64,000 nt of DNA from positions 1 to 64,000 of the forward strand of contig NZ_CANQTS010000005.1 of assembly GCF_947626835.1 (NCBI RefSeq), given 5' to 3'. Numbering within the stretch: position 1 is the first letter of the stretch; every line of letters begins with the position of its first letter. Below the pieces are notes generated by a model. It saw only the letters and a list, made by a program, of their open reading frames with translations. It was not told the origin of the DNA and made no database searches. This stretch comes from an uncultured Acinetobacter sp. GTDB lineage: Bacteria; Pseudomonadota; Gammaproteobacteria; Pseudomonadales; Moraxellaceae. Shown here one piece after another: positions 46,777-55,286 of the stretch. Position numbers and translations under genes: made by a program.

Positions 46777-47172
46777 TTAACGATTTTGTCCCATCACGCC
46801 GCGAATGGTGCTGAGGATGTCAGCAGGTAATACCACAGTTTTGGCATTGTTGGATTTGGCTATATCTTGCATGGCTTTGACATATTGCTCACCCAATAAA
46901 TAGGCCACAGGAATTTCTTTGTCACCTACAGCCGACGACACCATTTCAATGGCTTTTTGTGAGGCTTGGGCCAACACCACTTGCGCTTCTGCATCACGGC
47001 GTGATGCTTCTAAACGACCGTCTGCTTCTAAAATTGCCGCTTGTTTTTCACCATCAGCTTTGGTGACTGTGGCACGACGTTGACGTTCTGCCGCAGCTTG
47101 TTCTTCCATGGCGGTTTGCATGGTGTGCGATGGTTTAATATCCTGAATTTCGACCGTTTTTATTTGACACAC
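46777..47172 (-). pseudogene. 3' fragment of interrupted SPFH/stomatin (QmcA-like) gene
   Basis: KTVEIQDIKPSHTMQTAMEEQAAAERQRRATVTKADGEKQAAILEADG... continues the N-terminal half encoded at 54796-55281. Confidence 0.93.
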
Positions 47173-47180
47173 GACACCAA
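47168..47180. repeat. Terminal inverted repeat, left in window
   Basis: cacacgacaccaa; 12/13 match to reverse complement of 54799-54811. Confidence 0.75.
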
Positions 47181-47196
47181 AAAAATAGAATTAACT

Positions 47197-47290
47197 TTCT
47201 ATATGTATGAAAATAAAGGTATTTATTGGTTTTTAAAAATTCTATATAGAATTCTATATTTTTTTAGATTTTTAAGTAGAATTTCTATAT
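47197..47290. repeat. Four direct TTCTATAT motifs near element end
   Basis: TTCTATAT at 47197-47204, 47240-47247, 47252-47259, 47283-47290; another at 54751-54758 near the opposite end. Confidence 0.65.
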
Positions 47291-47346
47291 TTCCTTAAGG
47301 TGAAAAATATACAGTAAATGATTAAATTAAACCTATTAAAAGTATG

Positions 47347-47378
47347 AAAAAGCCAACATTCTACTGTTGGCTTTTTAA
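47347..47378 (-). terminator. Terminator after cargo gene
   Basis: aaaaagccaacattctactgttggcttttt hairpin just downstream of the 507-aa ORF. Confidence 0.85.
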
Positions 47379-47401
47379 ATTGTAGAAATCAACAAACAAC
47401 A

Positions 47402-48913
47402 TTAGTGAGCAGCAAGCATCGAGCCTGATTGAACAACATGAATTTTTGTTCCTAACAAAGACTCTAAGAATAATTCAGGTGCAAGCCTTTCATATACGAA
47501 TAAAAATTCTTCTGTAAGAGCTAAATAATTTTCATACTGTCCAGTTACTACACTTCGCCATATACTCGGTCTATACCTAACTAAAATAGAGAGAGAATAC
47601 AAGATTACAGTAGCAATGCATCTATAATCATTGATTGATGAGAATATTGGTAATATGTAGCTTGTTGATGTAAAAGGGCTTTTATGAAGTTTGATAATTT
47701 CATACCAATATTTATGATCAGGATGATTTAGCAAAGCTCTGAAATGCAAATAAGGTTCATTTGTTTCTATATACTCAATCTGTTCGAGGGGCAGATCTAA
47801 ATTTTCAATATCTTCTAAAGTTTTACTGCAAGATTTATCGGTAATTTTTAGATATGTTGCGCCACGATCTTTAAATTTTAGCCCATTAGCTTCCATATCG
47901 TAGTTAAACAGCAACCAATTTTCTTGATTCTCTGTAAGCATACCCAACAAGTCTTCTAGTTCAGGTACGCGAGAAAATAGTTCTATGAGATTAGTAACAT
48001 AAGGGTTGGTTATATCAATATCTTCTGCTCTTCTAGGTTTTTTTGAAGGAAATTCTGATACATCGTATTCTAAAAATTCTACCCATTTTTTAAAAAAGCC
48101 ATTTGATAATACTCCAACTACAAATCCCTCAAAAGCATTATCGGTAAGCGAGTCAAAAGTATATAGACCATGACCAAATTTGGTCATGTCTTCAACTTCT
48201 TGTAATGATGTTGGGCCATTTGGAGAAGCTAACATCTCAGCAGATGCAAATGCGATAGCTCCATAATATAGACTTATAATTCGTTGATTAGTTTTTTGAG
48301 TAATTGCATTTTCAAAATAATCACAGCCATTTTGGACGCAGAAAGCTAAGCCTGATGCCTTAGAAATAATATCATCCTGCGATAAATTTATACCTAGCTG
48401 TTGGCTACGTTGAATAACTAATTTTTCGGCCAAACCTTTTGTTTTAAATTGGCGTATCCGAGTCCAAATTTGGTTAATAGGGTTCTCGGATTGAATGTGG
48501 TTATTAAACTCTTTAAATAAAGTTTTAGGTCTTTGAGGATTAGGGGAAGAAATTTTACCGTTTGAAGCAGATTTATTCCATTCTAATACATAATCCTGAA
48601 TATCTTTAGATTCTATAACCTTTGTAGAAATGCCGTATGCAAATGATTCAATATGGTAAAAACTACCGTTAATGATTATTAGATCAACATCACTATCTAA
48701 TCTTTTATAAACTGAATTATTTGTAGCAGAACAATATAAAAAGCCTATTTTATAAGTGGCATTATTCTTCTTGAGTTGGATTAATAGGTATTCTCCGTCT
48801 TCTATAGCATCGGTGATTACACACTGCCAGTTATGTTTTTCAAAAGGCTCAATAATTTTCCTTTTTGCATCGTTAGTTAAGATATTTAATCTTTGCTGTT
48901 TACCTGTATCCAT
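47402..48913 (-). CDS. Cargo protein: unassigned N-terminal alpha/beta domain plus YaaC-like C-terminal region (ORF extends to a GTG at 48925)
   Basis: C-terminus YRCIATVILYSLSILVRYRPSIWRSVVTGQYENYLALTEEFLFVYERLAPELFLESLLG resembles YaaC-like proteins; N-terminal about 110 aa not recognised. Only non-recombination gene in the element. Confidence 0.6.
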   Translation of the reverse strand: MDTGKQQRLNILTNDAKRKIIEPFEKHNWQCVITDAIEDGEYLLIQLKKNNATYKIGFLYCSATNNSVYKRLDSDVDLIIINGSFYHIESFAYGISTKVIESKDIQDYVLEWNKSASNGKISSPNPQRPKTLFKEFNNHIQSENPINQIWTRIRQFKTKGLAEKLVIQRSQQLGINLSQDDIISKASGLAFCVQNGCDYFENAITQKTNQRIISLYYGAIAFASAEMLASPNGPTSLQEVEDMTKFGHGLYTFDSLTDNAFEGFVVGVLSNGFFKKWVEFLEYDVSEFPSKKPRRAEDIDITNPYVTNLIELFSRVPELEDLLGMLTENQENWLLFNYDMEANGLKFKDRGATYLKITDKSCSKTLEDIENLDLPLEQIEYIETNEPYLHFRALLNHPDHKYWYEIIKLHKSPFTSTSYILPIFSSINDYRCIATVILYSLSILVRYRPSIWRSVVTGQYENYLALTEEFLFVYERLAPELFLESLLGTKIHVVQSGSMLAAH

Positions 48914-48966
48914 TATTACTTCCACGCCCTTATATTACTTACATTTTAATCAAAATAAATTGATAA

Positions 48967-49392
48967 CTAATTGTTAAATTTAACTATGTACTTATTTAAT
49001 GCTTCTTTAGTTTCTTTCAATTGCTGCTGCAACAAATGATTGTGATAGATCAGGGAGTTATTCTCACTTAACTTAATTTCATATAGTTCCTGTAATTCAG
49101 CGAGTTCTTCTTTTAACTCTTGAATTTGCTCTTTTTCAGCTTTTTTTTGCGCTTTTTTATTAGCATTAATATCTTTCTCAGTAGCTTTACCAGTACGAAT
49201 TTGCTCTGCTTCTTTAATCTTGATAAGAAGACTAGCTAATTCAGGACGTTGTTTATTTACAGAACCTCTTTTAAGTCCTGCTTCCAAAGCTACTGCATCA
49301 TTATTGATTTTATAAGGTGGCTGTACTATTAAAGTTTTACCATCTATCAGTCTTTGCAATGCTGCTTCAAGTTTTTCTACTGCTTTAGACAT
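48967..49392 (-). CDS. TnpC-like small HTH plus coiled-coil accessory protein (ORF extends to 49407)
   Basis: KINNDAVALEAGLKRGSVNKQRPELASLLIKIKEAE HTH-like segment then Lys/Glu/Leu-rich coiled coil; start overlaps the end of the upstream recombinase gene. Confidence 0.7.
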   Translation of the reverse strand: MSKAVEKLEAALQRLIDGKTLIVQPPYKINNDAVALEAGLKRGSVNKQRPELASLLIKIKEAEQIRTGKATEKDINANKKAQKKAEKEQIQELKEELAELQELYEIKLSENNSLIYHNHLLQQQLKETKEALNKYIVKFNN

Positions 49393-51349
49393 TTTTGACA
49401 GCCTCAATCAATGTAATTCGTTTCTCTAGAACCTTATTTATAGATGCAATTTCTACCTTTAATTGGTCATGGAAATAGTTTCCTGACTCATATTGAGATA
49501 ATTGTCTTTCCATAGTGCTTTTTACAATTTCAAGTTTCTTAACTGAGGATTGGTCAAACACAGCATTTTCACACGTTACACAGGCTGTGGTATAAGCAAA
49601 GCCTAGGCGATCACAGTTTGTTTCAAGAGTGCAGCCACCAAGAGGGGTTTGTTTATAATGTATTTGACCTGCTCTAACTAATTTTTCAGTATTCTTTCGA
49701 TCAGAATTAAAAATTTTTCTTAGACCTTCTTTCTGAGTTTCTAAACCTATACCCCTAGCACCAAATAGCATTTCATCCTGCTCAATGATATTTAAAAACA
49801 GTTCAGTGGTATGTTCGATTCTTTCAGTATGAAACTCTCTAATGAGGTCAGACTCAAAGAGGAAATTCTTGCTATCAACAGCATTGTTTCCATAGTGCAG
49901 AGTCATGTCATAACTAATGTGTTGAAGCTGTTTTTTTAAAGTTGGTATTTTCACTAAACCACTTCTAATGGAATAGACAGTAAGCGATCTTCTGAATTGA
50001 TGTGTTTTAAATCGCCACGGTTTTCCAATTTCTATGTCTTCATAGCTCTCCCAATCTTCTAAAGGATTGAAAACATATAATTCATTCAAATCTTCTTTGG
50101 TGAAATTTATGGGATTTAAAAGGCGTTCAACCCAATTATTCATTCCTTGATAAACTTCGGTTACTGGTATGCCATATCTAGGTTGTGGTGTGCCTGTATT
50201 TCCAAATGAAGGAAATAAAGGATAATCCTCTAACTCCAACACTTTTAGGTTTTTATGCTTTCCGTAGCTACCTGAAAAGAACTTTTTAAGTGAATAGAAC
50301 TCTCTATGAATCTCACAAATAACCTTTAAACATTCAATAGCCTTAGAGATTTTGTCACTTGTAATCCATGTAGTACATCTAAGACCTGAAACGGTTTTCT
50401 TGGAAGTAAAACCATTTAAAAGATAGATTTTCTCACCATTATAGGTGGTTGTTGAGTAAGCATTAATTGGAAGGTTCTGCAATTCATTGATACGCATACC
50501 ACTAAAGCACATAATCACCATCGCTGCTATAGATTGAAAGCTTGTGAATAATGAATAAGACGATACTTGATTTTCTATTCCAACAGCTTCATGGAGTGCA
50601 TCTAATTTATAGTGTGATATTAGCTCTCTATAATCTTCGACATTAAATTTTTCCGAATAAAGCTCCAAGCCAAATTGGCTAATTTGATTAATTTGAGAAT
50701 GGTAGTGGTCAATATAATCTAAACTTTTAGTAATAAAATCAGCGTAGATATTTGTAGGGATCAGAGTTGTTTGCTTGGCATCTGACTCCATATTCTTAAC
50801 GAATTTTTCTAATTTTTTTATTTCCTTTTCAGTAATACCAAAGTTATCAAAACCATATTTAAGTTTGGTATTATTGATAGCGGTGAACTCTTTAACATAT
50901 TTTGAAGCTGTTGATTTTTTTAGATTACAAAGATATTTCAAAATATCATTCATTGCTTCTTTACATAATCTCAAATTATTGAAATTACAGTTATGTTTAA
51001 GGCAGATATTGGCTAATTTTTTTAAACGTTGCCCTTGTTTAATCAACACGTTAATTAATCGTGCGGAACTATTCTGCTGAACATCCATTATGACAGAATA
51101 AAGCACCAGTTTGATCTGTTCGATTAAGATTTTAGCATTCTCTGAGTCATTATCTAGTTGGAATATAACTCTTGAAGAAGATTGCTTTTTATAAGCGTAA
51201 CAAAGCAAATCCCACTCAGCATCTTTATATCTAGACAGAGGATTTCCTTCACCATCAAATGAAATGATAAAGTCAGGTTGAGGTAATGAATCAAAATTAC
51301 AGTCATTTACCTCTGTTAAAAGGTGATTATTAAATTGCTGTTCAATCAT
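49385..51349 (-). CDS. Large tyrosine recombinase, catalytically complete by inspection
   Basis: GMRINELQNLP (R), HQFRRSLTVYSIRSG (HxxR), LQHISYDMTLHYG (H...Y); C-terminal Cys cluster CTLETNCDRLGFAYTTACVTC. Confidence 0.82.
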   Translation of the reverse strand: MIEQQFNNHLLTEVNDCNFDSLPQPDFIISFDGEGNPLSRYKDAEWDLLCYAYKKQSSSRVIFQLDNDSENAKILIEQIKLVLYSVIMDVQQNSSARLINVLIKQGQRLKKLANICLKHNCNFNNLRLCKEAMNDILKYLCNLKKSTASKYVKEFTAINNTKLKYGFDNFGITEKEIKKLEKFVKNMESDAKQTTLIPTNIYADFITKSLDYIDHYHSQINQISQFGLELYSEKFNVEDYRELISHYKLDALHEAVGIENQVSSYSLFTSFQSIAAMVIMCFSGMRINELQNLPINAYSTTTYNGEKIYLLNGFTSKKTVSGLRCTTWITSDKISKAIECLKVICEIHREFYSLKKFFSGSYGKHKNLKVLELEDYPLFPSFGNTGTPQPRYGIPVTEVYQGMNNWVERLLNPINFTKEDLNELYVFNPLEDWESYEDIEIGKPWRFKTHQFRRSLTVYSIRSGLVKIPTLKKQLQHISYDMTLHYGNNAVDSKNFLFESDLIREFHTERIEHTTELFLNIIEQDEMLFGARGIGLETQKEGLRKIFNSDRKNTEKLVRAGQIHYKQTPLGGCTLETNCDRLGFAYTTACVTCENAVFDQSSVKKLEIVKSTMERQLSQYESGNYFHDQLKVEIASINKVLEKRITLIEAVKNV

Positions 51350-51351
51350 TA

Positions 51352-53340
51352 TTAATCCATTAATTCAGTTATCAAGTCTATTTGTTGTTGCCAGTATTCA
51401 GCATAGTTTCCATTTTCAATATCTCTTTCCACTGCTTTAATAATTTCAGCAGTTTCAGGATAAGCAGCCACCGCTTGTTCCAAAATTTCATCAATTCTGT
51501 GCCTGATATACAGAACTTCATCTTCTTTATTTCTATTGATAGATAAGAAAGTCATTTCTTTAAGAGAAAGTAATTTCTTAATATCTATAGCATCTGTGTG
51601 TAAAACATATTTGTCACAGAAAAGGCATGATGCAGGATTACTACAATTTGGCTGACTAATGTTCTGAAATCCAGCATCCAACTGAGGTTGTTGGGCACTA
51701 CTACATTGGCCTATAGGAGTGGTAACATTTTCTTCAATTTGGCCAATTTGAATTTTTACAGGAACAGGCTTCTCACTAACTCTATTTCTTTGGAATGAAG
51801 CTTTATAAACAGCATTAAAATACTCGTTCATTTGACCATAGAATTGTTCAGGAGTAGCTTCTGAGTAGGCTTTTTCAGTTGTCTTAGGGGTATTACCTGC
51901 TTTTTCAGCAATTACCACAGAACTGCCTGATTTCTGATGGTAATAGTTAGTGATACTTGCCCTTGCTATAGATGCAGGTATGTAATCAATACTAGGAAAT
52001 TTTGATTTAAGCCAATTCTTATATGCACCTGAATAATGTTCAAGTTTATAAGGTGCAACTAATCTAGTAATTTGATCTTCAGATTTTCTTTCTACCTCAT
52101 TAATTGAAAATAAAAGCGTTTTTTCTTCAAATAAAGGATCAAGAGGAAGGTTGTTAAGAACCCATTCCCGAAATTCTATGAACTCCTTAGCGATCTTCTT
52201 AAAAGAAGCTGTGAAACTCACAGGAACTAATTTTTTGTTTGCTCTATTCTTAATTAAATATGTGCGTATTGTTTTATTGGTCGCTATTAGGTTGTCAAAG
52301 CTATCGATCAGCAATTGAGTAACTAAAGATGGATTTATCGCACTATCGCAGAATATACACGCTACAAAAGCATTTACCGCTTTATTGATTAGCCTGATCC
52401 TAAATAGGTTAAAAGGTTTATTTCGCTCTTCATAAGTCGCCTTGTATTTCTCATAAATTAGTATAAGCCTTTCATCTTTTAGGTTTTTTTTGATTGCCAC
52501 ATATCGAGCTTTAGCTTTTTCGTAATCTAGAAACTCACCGTTCTCACCAATGAAAATATCATAATATTCACTGGTTCTATTGGTATGTGACTCAATACAA
52601 TGAACACCAAGTTTCTTGCTTTCAATTATTAATGGGAAAACTTTATCACCCATTAAAAAGGTCTTAATGTTTCTAAAAATTAAAAGGTTAACGTTGGAAT
52701 ATGCTTTAAGTTCATTTTGACCTACTGGTTTTCTATGATTGTTTTGTTGCAATGGAGCTTGCCAAGCAACTTTTTTGACATTGAGAGGTTCAAGATCAAT
52801 ATTAAAACCAATGAAATTAGCAAGAAGGGCTTGTTTCATATAAAAAGTATTGCCTACAGTTTCATCTTTTAACGCCTTTTGAAACTCAAGGTATAAATAT
52901 TCTGAGTATTTTTTATATGCATTAAGTTGCGAGTTTTTATCAGACCAATCTTGTTCTATTCCTAATGAATCTAATTCTTGTAATATCCGAACTAATAAGT
53001 GAATATCGCCTTTTATTGTTGAATAGGAATCCCCAATCACAATATTACGAGCTATATAGCGTCTAATTGTGTTAAGGGTGGTGCTATCTCTTAATGTACC
53101 CCTTACAGGTGATACGATATGTCTAATGCGATTAGGAGCTTTTTTAGTCGCAGCTACCCAATCCTTGAAACATATCTTAGCCAAGTCGATTTTTGAAGTT
53201 TGATTCACAATATTAAGTGTGAGGATCATGTTTTGAAGAGGTACATTTTCTGATTTCAGGAATTCTTCTGGAGTCACATATACCAAATCACGTTCCTGAT
53301 GGAACGATACAATATTATTCAACTTAAATTCCCCCCTCAT
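51352..53340 (-). CDS. Large tyrosine-recombinase-like protein with degenerate active-site residues
   Basis: PASIARASITNYYHQKSGSS...AEKAGNTPKTTEKAYSEA aligns by eye to the HxxR...GHxxxxTTxxYY block with His replaced; C-terminal Cys cluster CSNPASCLFC. Confidence 0.68.
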   Translation of the reverse strand: MRGEFKLNNIVSFHQERDLVYVTPEEFLKSENVPLQNMILTLNIVNQTSKIDLAKICFKDWVAATKKAPNRIRHIVSPVRGTLRDSTTLNTIRRYIARNIVIGDSYSTIKGDIHLLVRILQELDSLGIEQDWSDKNSQLNAYKKYSEYLYLEFQKALKDETVGNTFYMKQALLANFIGFNIDLEPLNVKKVAWQAPLQQNNHRKPVGQNELKAYSNVNLLIFRNIKTFLMGDKVFPLIIESKKLGVHCIESHTNRTSEYYDIFIGENGEFLDYEKAKARYVAIKKNLKDERLILIYEKYKATYEERNKPFNLFRIRLINKAVNAFVACIFCDSAINPSLVTQLLIDSFDNLIATNKTIRTYLIKNRANKKLVPVSFTASFKKIAKEFIEFREWVLNNLPLDPLFEEKTLLFSINEVERKSEDQITRLVAPYKLEHYSGAYKNWLKSKFPSIDYIPASIARASITNYYHQKSGSSVVIAEKAGNTPKTTEKAYSEATPEQFYGQMNEYFNAVYKASFQRNRVSEKPVPVKIQIGQIEENVTTPIGQCSSAQQPQLDAGFQNISQPNCSNPASCLFCDKYVLHTDAIDIKKLLSLKEMTFLSINRNKEDEVLYIRHRIDEILEQAVAAYPETAEIIKAVERDIENGNYAEYWQQQIDLITELMD

Positions 53341-54694
53341 TGCTGAGGTCTATATCTTCATACAACATATTTTCAAATGCTTGATTGGTATCTAGGCTTA
53401 GTTCTTCATACCCTGCGTACTGCATGTATAAGTGAGTAGTTTCAACATCTTTATGACCCATGCGCTGCTTGAGATAGAGCATTGCTTGGTCAGGCGCACA
53501 ATTATGTTTAAGCAAGTTACGAAGCATATTTAGGCCAAATGTCGCTCTAAAGTCATGGAATGAGAAATGTCTAATTTCTTCATTATTGATCTTCATTTCA
53601 TTTTGAAGTTTTCTCAGCAGCTCACGTACAGCACCACCTGTTTGCAGAGAATATTTCTTGTCCAAAGACTCATCATTTTTTCTTAGAACTTTCTCTGCTC
53701 TAGATGTATAGAAAGGATTTCCATATCTACTTAAAAAGACATAATTTGAAGCCGATACCCCATAAAAACTCAGTTCAGCTCTTGCCATCCATTCCTCTGA
53801 ATGAACGTAATTCCATAAGTTTTCAACAACACGCACAGGTATTCGTAATGTGTATTTAGCCCCATCTTTGGTGTCAATTGTTCCACCAACGCTTATGGAG
53901 TAGGTATTGTCGTTTGAATTGATCTTACTGTTTCTTTTAAGGTCTAAGATATGTTGTTTTTTAAGCGTACATACTGTTTGAAGTCTAGCACCAGTATGAA
54001 GAGCGAAAGAACACATTAAGTACAGTTCAATTGGAGCTTTCTTTAGATATTTATCAAGAATTTTTTGTTCAGCAACAGTCAAAGGGTGAAGACGACCACC
54101 ATCAACAATTTCGTCAGAAGTAACAGTTCTACTTTTTACTTTAATTGCTAAATTTGTTGTTTCAACTTCTCTAGTCTGCCGATCACCAAATTGGCTCTTT
54201 TGGGTAATGCGTGTAAGTAAGGTTTTATAAGCACGACCTTTTATTTGATCGCTGAATAGCTTGTATTCGATGCAGAATTTATAAAGTTTAATAACATTTC
54301 TCATTGACTCACTGGCATAAGTGTCTGAGTAAGTACCACTATCTATTTGATCATTCAAATATTTAAAGTACAAAAATGTAGGACGTTTTTCTTCTTCAAA
54401 TGGAAAAACTTCAAAATCTAAAGAATTTTCTTCTAAAAAACGCAAGTAGTTTAAAAGATGGTATGCACGACTAATGATAGTTGTTGGGTCTTTGGTTTCG
54501 GTAATTAGTAGTTCTTGAAAATAGATTGATGCTATCTGCCATGTTTCTCCATTGCTTTTAAGAAGTGTTGGGAATTTCTCAGCTTTGAAATTATCGACAA
54601 TATAGAAGGATGCTGTTTCAGGGTTATAACGTTGAGGTCGGAAATCTTTAATGAACTTAATGTCTGCTTTTGATATTTGAAAACTGGACTGCAT
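53324..54694 (-). CDS. Tyrosine recombinase (XerD/phage-integrase-like)
   Basis: HTGARLQTVCTLKK (R), HDFRATFGLNMLRN (HxxR), MGHKDVETTHLYMQYA (H...Y). Confidence 0.92.
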   Translation of the reverse strand: MQSSFQISKADIKFIKDFRPQRYNPETASFYIVDNFKAEKFPTLLKSNGETWQIASIYFQELLITETKDPTTIISRAYHLLNYLRFLEENSLDFEVFPFEEEKRPTFLYFKYLNDQIDSGTYSDTYASESMRNVIKLYKFCIEYKLFSDQIKGRAYKTLLTRITQKSQFGDRQTREVETTNLAIKVKSRTVTSDEIVDGGRLHPLTVAEQKILDKYLKKAPIELYLMCSFALHTGARLQTVCTLKKQHILDLKRNSKINSNDNTYSISVGGTIDTKDGAKYTLRIPVRVVENLWNYVHSEEWMARAELSFYGVSASNYVFLSRYGNPFYTSRAEKVLRKNDESLDKKYSLQTGGAVRELLRKLQNEMKINNEEIRHFSFHDFRATFGLNMLRNLLKHNCAPDQAMLYLKQRMGHKDVETTHLYMQYAGYEELSLDTNQAFENMLYEDIDLSNEGGI

Positions 54695-54772
54695 TACACA
54701 AATGCCCCATTTAACTGTCTAAGTCTATTATATATTTCAATCCTTAAAAATTCTATATTTTATTTTATATTT

Positions 54773-54811
54773 TTGGTGTTATGTGGTTTTTTATATTATT
54801 GGTGTTGTGTG
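54773..54811. repeat. Element end: tandem copies of ttggtgttRtgtg, the outer forming the terminal inverted repeat
   Basis: 54773-54785 ttggtgttatgtg and 54799-54811 ttggtgttgtgtg (12/13), 26 bp apart. Confidence 0.7.
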
Positions 54812-55281
54812 AAGGTAATGCCCCAATCAGAAATATCATCGGAAATGGCGGCTTTCAGTTTGGCTTTAATATGATCACGCGAAGACAGGGCATCATCGAG
54901 GTCCATTTCACCAACAATGGAACGCAGTGACGTTTGCACCATGTTTTGAATCGCCCATGAATAGTTTTCAATCCCATACACGGCTTTTTCAGGTGTGGTT
55001 AAATTAATATATGCCACGGCATTCATCAGCAATACCGCGTTATCACGGGTAATCACTTCTTGGGATGGAATATCTAACACAATATCTTTGGTGGTGACTT
55101 TATACGCCACTTCATCTACATAAGGAATGACAAAGTTTAAGCCTGGTTGCAAGGTGGTGTGGTATTTACCTAGGCGCTGAACAATCCATTTATAACCTTG
55201 CGGTACAATACGTACCCCTTTAAAAATGGTAATGGCGACAAAAGCCAATAAAATAAAAACAATAATGGTGCTAATCGGCAT
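54796..55281 (-). pseudogene. 5' fragment of interrupted SPFH/stomatin (QmcA-like) gene
   Basis: TM N-terminus, GVRIVPQGYKWIVQRLGKYHTTLQPGLNFVIPYVDEVAYKV; natural sequence ends at SDWGIT and runs into FTQHQ* from the element. Confidence 0.93.
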
Positions 55282-55286
55282 GTTAT

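Larger units (their letters stand above)
47168..54811 (-). mobile_element. Tyrosine-recombinase-trio mobile element inserted in SPFH gene (limits set by terminal inverted repeats)
   Basis: Splits one gene into two collinear halves; four-gene recombinase operon plus one cargo gene; terminal 13-bp imperfect IR (cacacgacaccaa / ttggtgttgtgtg); visibly AT-richer than flanks. Confidence 0.92.

Noticed and set aside
49385-54694. Conjugative or phage structural module within the insertion
   Set aside because: No relaxase, T4SS, capsid, portal or terminase-like ORFs; only recombinases, one small accessory protein and one cargo gene.
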